A DNA stretch of 9,338 nt from ANME-2 cluster archaeon (GTDB lineage Archaea > Halobacteriota > Methanosarcinia > Methanosarcinales > Methanocomedenaceae). A program made the translations under genes and the position numbers. This document shows positions 5,208 to 9,338 of this stretch, piece after piece. The notes beneath the pieces were generated by a model that did no database searches, was not told where the DNA came from, and was given only the letters and a program-made list of their open reading frames with translations. The DNA lies in the NCBI GenBank assembly GCA_023544495.1, contig JAMJFV010000069.1:1-9338 (forward strand), read 5' to 3'. Positions within the stretch are counted from its first letter, which is position 1, and each line of letters opens with the position of its first letter.

Positions 5208-6652
5208 TCGATATACGTATCAAAGAACTTCTTCACTGCCACAGGCATCTCGCCACCCTTCATCTGCTCGGACAGGTAAGAATCACTTATCAGCAGTCTG
5301 GTCACATCGATCATATACCGCCTCTTGAAATCACTCATTTCCTCTACCCTGGACAACTTATCCATGTAGAATTTCCGGAACGACTCCAGGAGGTGAGCAT
5401 TCAATTCGTCCCTGCTCATGGCAATAGGCCGCACCACAGGCTCGACAAGATTATACTTTGAATAGTCCTTTACCTCGACATACGGCTCAAGTTCCGCATA
5501 AATATCAGAATACGGCCAGGGCGCAATTGCCAGGAAGAACGTCAGGTCAGCATCATAATACGCAGCCAGTTCCTGCGTTGCCCTGACAGACTCTGCGGTC
5601 TCATTTGGCATCCCCATCACGAACGAGGTTTCGGACACGATGTTCATGCTATTGATAAGGTCGATAGCTTCCTTGGACTCCTCAACCTTCAGGTTCTTCT
5701 GGTAATGATCCAGCGTTTCCTGGTCAGCAGACTCCGCACCCACATAAATGTGCAAAATACCAGCCTCCCGGTACTTGTTGATAATATCCCTGTCCCGTAA
5801 AATATCATCGACCCTGGTCTCCATCAAGATCTCAAGGTCCAGTCCCTTCTCGATCAACAGATCAAGGATCTTCTCCCACCGTTCCCTGTCAAAGGTCGGT
5901 ATCTCGTCCGCTATCATAGCCACGTCCACGCCATAGGTGCGGTTCAGGTATTCAAGTTCAGCCACGAAATTCTCAGGACTGCGGGCACGCCACTTCTCCT
6001 TCCAGAACAACCGCTGGGAACAGAACGTGCATTTCTGGGTGCATCCCCTGGATGAACTCACCACCGCCAGAATGGAATTGGCCTTGGTCTTGAATGAATA
6101 ATCACCCCATTCGATAAGGTCCCATGCCGCAGGAAGCGAGTCCAGGTCAGTAATAAAAGGCCGGGGTCCGGTATGGATCACCTGGCCGTCCCTGATGTAC
6201 GATATCCCGACAACACCAGTCGGGTCCTTACCTGAAAAGATATGATCAAGCAATTCCACAGTGGTTTCCTCGCCTTCACCCACGATCACATAATCCACTG
6301 CATCGGCATCGCTCTTGAGAACCTCATTCCAGCAGAACGTGGCATGAATGCCGCCCAGGTTGGTGACAATATCAGGATCTACCTCCTTGGCAATGCGAAG
6401 CACCTGGATAGTATCATAAATGCTTGATGTATAACCGGCAGAAGCAACAACATCAGGCGCAGACGATTCAATACGTGCCCTGATATCTTCAAAAGTATCG
6501 AACCTGGTCATGGCATCATATATTTCCACATCATAACCCGCCTGCTGCAGGCTCCCTGCCACGTACACCAGTCCCAATGGCATCCATGAACCTGCGGATT
6601 CAAGTACTCCGCAGTGGTACGGGGGAGTGATTAAGAGGACTTTTTTTTTCAT
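5204..6652 (-). CDS. Cobalamin-binding radical SAM enzyme, BchE-like class
   Basis: This 482-residue protein has the two-domain plan of B12-dependent radical SAM enzymes. The N-terminal Rossmann-like cobalamin domain (about 1-170) shows VLLITPPY (5-12), MPLGLVYVAGSLQQAGYDV (24-42), GGIHATF (100-106) and VGEGEE (124-129). The radical SAM core starts at SSRGCTQKCTFC (200-211), the CX3CX2C motif with C204, C208 and C211 binding a [4Fe-4S] cluster and S-adenosylmethionine. It continues with SQRLFWKEKWRARSPE (212-227), characteristic of the BchE-like branch, and GAESADQETL in the second half. Such enzymes methylate, cyclise or oxidise unreactive carbons of lipids, tetrapyrroles or peptides. The substrate cannot be read from the sequence. 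The ATG is followed by a nine-A run. The gene has its own promoter region, and the 170-base gap separates it from ccsA. Confidence 0.9.
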   Translation of the reverse strand: MKKKVLLITPPYHCGVLESAGSWMPLGLVYVAGSLQQAGYDVEIYDAMTRFDTFEDIRARIESSAPDVVASAGYTSSIYDTIQVLRIAKEVDPDIVTNLGGIHATFCWNEVLKSDADAVDYVIVGEGEETTVELLDHIFSGKDPTGVVGISYIRDGQVIHTGPRPFITDLDSLPAAWDLIEWGDYSFKTKANSILAVVSSSRGCTQKCTFCSQRLFWKEKWRARSPENFVAELEYLNRTYGVDVAMIADEIPTFDRERWEKILDLLIEKGLDLEILMETRVDDILRDRDIINKYREAGILHIYVGAESADQETLDHYQKNLKVEESKEAIDLINSMNIVSETSFVMGMPNETAESVRATQELAAYYDADLTFFLAIAPWPYSDIYAELEPYVEVKDYSKYNLVEPVVRPIAMSRDELNAHLLESFRKFYMDKLSRVEEMSDFKRRYMIDVTRLLISDSYLSEQMKGGEMPVAVKKFFDTYID

Positions 6653-6686
6653 AATAAAACCTGATTATTCATATTGTCAAACAAAC

Positions 6687-6722
6687 TAGTAAGCATAAAT
6701 TAAATTGATTTATAGTTTACTA
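6687..6722 (-). promoter_or_regulatory. Promoter region with imperfect hairpin upstream of radical SAM gene
   Basis: TAGTAA and ATAAAT (6687-6692, 6695-6700) pair with ATTTAT and TTACTA (6708-6713, 6717-6722) around a seven-base loop. On the minus strand the right arm contains CTATAAATC, a TATA-like box 55-62 bases before the ATG, giving a leader of about 30 bases. The symmetric arms around the box could be an operator. The whole 170-base gap is AT-rich and holds no gene. Confidence 0.4.
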
Positions 6723-6809
6723 ACCAAATAATATATATATACTTTATTATTAAAATCTTCATTCTGTCTGTTTACAATAATTTGGCAGAGGCATTAATTA
6801 TTTACGTCC

Positions 6810-6824
6810 GAGGGTGTGTCCCTC
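6810..6824 (-). terminator. Hairpin over the stop of ccsA
   Basis: GAGGG (6810-6814) and CCCTC (6820-6824) form a five-base-pair GC-rich stem with a five-base loop, overlapping the TGA stop at 6823-6825. An AT-rich stretch follows, but no clean T-tract. It is a possible end of the resB-ccsA transcript. Confidence 0.35.
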
Positions 6825-7665
6825 ATATCATATATGAAGAATGTAATCCGGTGTAAACAATACCAGTACCAAACAACGAAAAAGCCAGTATGAATAGTGC
6901 TAAAATAAGCATCCATGCACTCTTTTTACCCTTCCAACCGGCGTTCATCCGCAAGTGCAGGAAAATGCCATACACGAACCATGCGATCAACGACCAGGTC
7001 TCAATCGGGTCCCATGCCCAGTACCGTCCCCATGTCTGGTATGCCCATATCGCACCTGCGCCTATCATCACACTGAGGAACAGGAAACCTGCACTCACAA
7101 ACTGATAACTGAGGTCGTCCATAACATATTTATCCGGAAAACGTCCGAGGAATCTCTTCATCCCCTCAGAACCGTTCCCCTGCTCCTGTCGCTCGTTCAG
7201 GAGGTACACTATTGCCAGGCCCGTACCTATCAGAATACCCCCGAAAGCAAGTTTGGCAAAACCCACATGAGCGATGAGCCAGTAACTGCTCAGCGATGCA
7301 GGAATAGAATACGTTTCGCGAGAAAGGCTTGCCCCGATCCCCATCATGATAAACGAAACAGGAACAACGATCATACCAGTCAACCGTATCCTTTCTACCC
7401 TGAGAGCCACCAGCAGGAACACAGCTATTGAAACCCATGCATACGATGAAAGTACTTCATGCATGGTCATATACGGTCCATGTCCCGACTCCATCCATCG
7501 GAGATACAATGACCCCGTATGGGGCACTATCCCTACGAATGCTGCCAGTGCACCATATCTCAACCATCCTTCTTTCTTGAATACCACACTGAGAATATAA
7601 TACACGGCGCTAATACCATAGAACGACGATGCTGCTAAATATAAGATCCATTCAAGTTGACCCAT
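6823..7665 (-). CDS. ccsA: Cytochrome c biogenesis protein CcsA (System II heme handling)
   Basis: This integral membrane protein presents heme to apocytochromes c on the outer face, in complex with ResB. Counting from ATG 7665 (MGQLEWILYL), it has 280 residues and about eight hydrophobic segments. The WWD motif is clear: WGRYWAWDPIETW (212-224). The conserved heme-ligating histidines are H133 (IAHVGF), H237 (IFLHLR) and H275 (GLHSSY), with the two external ones flanking the WWD motif. H49 in PHTGSLYLRW matches another conserved family position. The ATG is chosen because the first membrane segment follows at once. A longer reading to 7746 would add a charged, unrelated 27-residue tail lying entirely in resB. 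The gene overlaps resB by 14 bases, so translation is probably coupled. The family assignment is firm. Confidence 0.93.
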   Translation of the reverse strand: MGQLEWILYLAASSFYGISAVYYILSVVFKKEGWLRYGALAAFVGIVPHTGSLYLRWMESGHGPYMTMHEVLSSYAWVSIAVFLLVALRVERIRLTGMIVVPVSFIMMGIGASLSRETYSIPASLSSYWLIAHVGFAKLAFGGILIGTGLAIVYLLNERQEQGNGSEGMKRFLGRFPDKYVMDDLSYQFVSAGFLFLSVMIGAGAIWAYQTWGRYWAWDPIETWSLIAWFVYGIFLHLRMNAGWKGKKSAWMLILALFILAFSLFGTGIVYTGLHSSYMI

Positions 7666-9079
7666 TTTCCAGTGCCTCTTGTATCCCTTCGACGAGATTT
7701 TTGAATTCAAATTCAAATGATGATCTGTATCTATCACTCTTTCCACCTATATATAAGACAGGTCTGCCATCCCTATCTTCCTCAAATACCGCCCACAGGT
7801 GTTTAGGACTGAAAAAGAACATCACTATCATTGAAAATATTGCCAGGTATATTCCTCCGAAGATAAAAGGTATCCCGTGATCGGAAACCACAGAAATGAT
7901 ACTCCAGTACTTCAGGTCATAGAATCCCAGCGTTATCTCACCCATACCCGGATAATTCCCCAGCTTCACCAGCTGGTTCAACCTCAGCACACCGTTAAAA
8001 ACCTGTTCATCCCCTTCGAACAGTTCCAGATATACCTGGGGGTTCAGGGGCATATCGTAACCGCTCTCCAGTATTTTCCTGGAAGTGTTCGGATACAGGG
8101 TTATCTGGGCAGTAAGCCCGGTATCAGCTACCGGAAATACTGTTAAATACCTGCCGCCGCCGTCATCCTCTGCATACACATATGAACCGGATATAACCGC
8201 ACCGCTCTCATTTTTCAACAGGAACAAAGGTGCGAACCCGTACTCGTTCTGGAACAGGGTCACATCTTTATAATCTATCAGATGGTTGGAGTGCACCACA
8301 TCTTTTTTCACGACTTTATCATTCTCAATTATGAGGATCTCGCTTGTAGCCCCCCGGTACACACCCTCTTCATCTTCATACCGGGGATGGAACCGCTCAA
8401 GAATGAAACCGAAATCCCGGTGTTTCTCATCAAACAGCGGACCTTCAGCCACATAAAAATAATCCTGGTGCTGCTCATACAATGTCTGACCTTCCACCAG
8501 CTGTAACCGTCCCTCCATCCTGCCCACACCACCATACAGGATTGCTCCCAGGACCAGCAGGATACAAAGATGGAACAACGGTGTGCCAAATACACCAAAC
8601 CGGTTCTTTGTGGCAACAAAGGAATGGTCTTTTTGTTCCACCCTGTAACGCCGTTTTTCTAAGGTAGATAGTATCTCATTACGGGGTTGACCGGATGTCC
8701 TGTCAAGTACCACGAGGGCATTGTTCGCAAGTCCCGATATCCCGTCCTTTTTCCTGAATTTACTACCGTGTTTCAATTTCCGGATAGAATTCCGAAACAT
8801 ATCATACGTACAGAATATCGTGTTTAGATACAGCAGAAGCATTACTCCGAAAAACAGCCAGGACGTGTAGATCGCTGTGAACCCTATCGTATCCATATAG
8901 TCCAGGAATACACTCTGGTTTTTCATCTCCTCCATATGGGTATGGGTAAAAATATGCTGCTGAGGGATGATAGTACCAATAAATGAAAACACTACGACCA
9001 TTGAGATCAAGTAGATCGTAAGTTTCCTTGACCGGAAAAAGCGAGGGACCTTTTTTATCCATGTATCAATCAGTTCCAT
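7652..9079 (-). CDS. resB: Cytochrome c biogenesis protein ResB/Ccs1
   Basis: This is the partner of CcsA in System II: a membrane protein with a large extracytoplasmic domain that helps bind and deliver heme and hold the apocytochrome. Its 475 residues show four membrane segments near 20-40, 68-89, 166-184 and 403-423, with the large soluble loop between the third and fourth. H170 in the third segment (TPLFHLCILLVLGA) fits the conserved ResB membrane histidine that ligates heme. Before the last segment the sequence reads SDHGIPFIFGG, where bacterial ResB usually has DPG. A cytoplasmic tail ends at 475. The ATG (MELIDTWIKK) lies about 23 bases from a TATAAAA box. The system normally also needs thiol-reducing proteins such as CcdA and ResA; none is visible here. 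Confidence 0.92.
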   Translation of the reverse strand: MELIDTWIKKVPRFFRSRKLTIYLISMVVVFSFIGTIIPQQHIFTHTHMEEMKNQSVFLDYMDTIGFTAIYTSWLFFGVMLLLYLNTIFCTYDMFRNSIRKLKHGSKFRKKDGISGLANNALVVLDRTSGQPRNEILSTLEKRRYRVEQKDHSFVATKNRFGVFGTPLFHLCILLVLGAILYGGVGRMEGRLQLVEGQTLYEQHQDYFYVAEGPLFDEKHRDFGFILERFHPRYEDEEGVYRGATSEILIIENDKVVKKDVVHSNHLIDYKDVTLFQNEYGFAPLFLLKNESGAVISGSYVYAEDDGGGRYLTVFPVADTGLTAQITLYPNTSRKILESGYDMPLNPQVYLELFEGDEQVFNGVLRLNQLVKLGNYPGMGEITLGFYDLKYWSIISVVSDHGIPFIFGGIYLAIFSMIVMFFFSPKHLWAVFEEDRDGRPVLYIGGKSDRYRSSFEFEFKNLVEGIQEALENGST

Positions 9080-9096
9080 GAGTCTACCTAAACCTG

Positions 9097-9103
9097 TTTT
9101 ATA
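9097..9103 (-). promoter_or_regulatory. TATA box for resB-ccsA
   Basis: On the minus strand this reads TATAAAA, centred at 9100, about 21-23 bases before the resB ATG at 9077-9079. The predicted transcript would have almost no leader, although AGGTAG precedes the ATG. Position and sequence are seen; promoter function is inferred. Confidence 0.45.
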
Positions 9104-9145
9104 CCGATATTATCATTACCATCGTTTAATATTGTTGTGCTTAAC

Positions 9146-9338
9146 ATGGAAATACTCCCATTTAATTGGTTTACTAACCTTGTCATCAGTGCTTGATCTG
9201 ATCCAGAAGGATTACCAGTTCATTGCTGGTGATAAAATATACCATATGATTGCGGTGACGTGGTAGATCTTGTGAAGAAATGCATCGTGATCCGTGGAAA
9301 TTGGATGTAGGACAGATATTGTGGTATGGAGTTAAGTC
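9146..9338 (+). pseudogene. Frame-broken coding remnant running off the right edge
   Basis: No single open frame spans this stretch, but protein-like segments follow each other in different frames. MEILPFNWFTNLVISA (from ATG 9146) ends at a TGA. LDLIQKDYQFIAGDKIYHMI (in the frame closed by TAG at 9264-9266) comes next. DVVDLVKKC (9257-9283) follows in the first frame. EEMHRDPWKLDVGQILWYGV (9274-9333) stays open to the edge. Together they read as one decayed or mis-sequenced gene. The last segment recalls proteins annotated DUF1670 in methane-cycling archaea, but this is from memory and weak. Sequencing indels are an alternative to true decay. A TATA-like TTTAATATT lies about 20 bases before the ATG. 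Confidence 0.4.

Noticed and set aside
5204..6652. Assignment as BchE Mg-protoporphyrin cyclase
   Set aside because: Only class-level similarity is seen, and no chlorophyll pathway gene is nearby.
7666..7746. ATG at 7746 extending CcsA by 27 residues
   Set aside because: The extension is charged, lies wholly within resB in another frame, and precedes the natural first membrane segment.
1..9338. CRISPR arrays, intact insertion sequences, rRNA
   Set aside because: No regularly spaced repeats, transposase motifs or rRNA-like conserved stretches were found on either strand.

Overview
The window looks archaeal. Several genes are preceded by archaeal-type TATA boxes about 23-28 bases from an ATG, and the gene content includes an archaeal-style Lhr helicase, an archaeal EndoIV-like protein, a GXGXG/FwdC-like beta-helix protein and a CGGC-domain protein. 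Cytochrome c maturation genes point to a respiring or cytochrome-rich euryarchaeon, such as a Methanosarcinales, ANME, Methanoperedens or Archaeoglobi relative. The sequence alone does not resolve which.

Layout. (1) 1-1625, minus strand: the N-terminal 541 codons of an Lhr-type superfamily 2 helicase, cut by the left edge. (2) 1626-2131: a 506-base AT-rich divergent region with TATA boxes, perfect palindromes, an inverted-repeat element and a possible 39-42 residue leaderless small gene (1864-1992). (3) 2132-2989, plus strand: an endonuclease IV/xylose isomerase-like TIM-barrel protein, the only sizeable plus-strand gene. (4) 3059-5016, minus strand: a tight four-gene operon in the order CGGC-domain protein, dicluster ferredoxin with a zinc-ribbon-like tail, GXGXG beta-helix protein, dodecin. 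Junctions are 14, 6 and 0 bases. (5) 5204-6652, minus strand: a cobalamin-binding radical SAM enzyme of the BchE-like class with its own promoter region. (6) 6823-9079, minus strand: resB and ccsA, overlapping by 14 bases, which together form the System II cytochrome c heme-attachment machine. (7) 9080-9338: no intact gene, but a recognisably coding, frame-broken stretch runs off the right edge.

How the genes fit together. ResB and CcsA form a membrane complex that exports heme and attaches it to apocytochromes c. The radical SAM gene lies in the same orientation 170 bases downstream and could modify a tetrapyrrole, lipid or other product, but nothing in it fixes a substrate. The CGGC-ferredoxin-GXGXG-dodecin operon combines a metal/thiol protein, an electron carrier, a structural beta-helix resembling parts of glutamate synthase and formylmethanofuran dehydrogenase, and a flavin-storage fold, with no catalytic subunit visible. 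It is the best candidate here for an undescribed redox system. Lhr and the EndoIV-like protein are probably nucleic-acid maintenance enzymes transcribed divergently.
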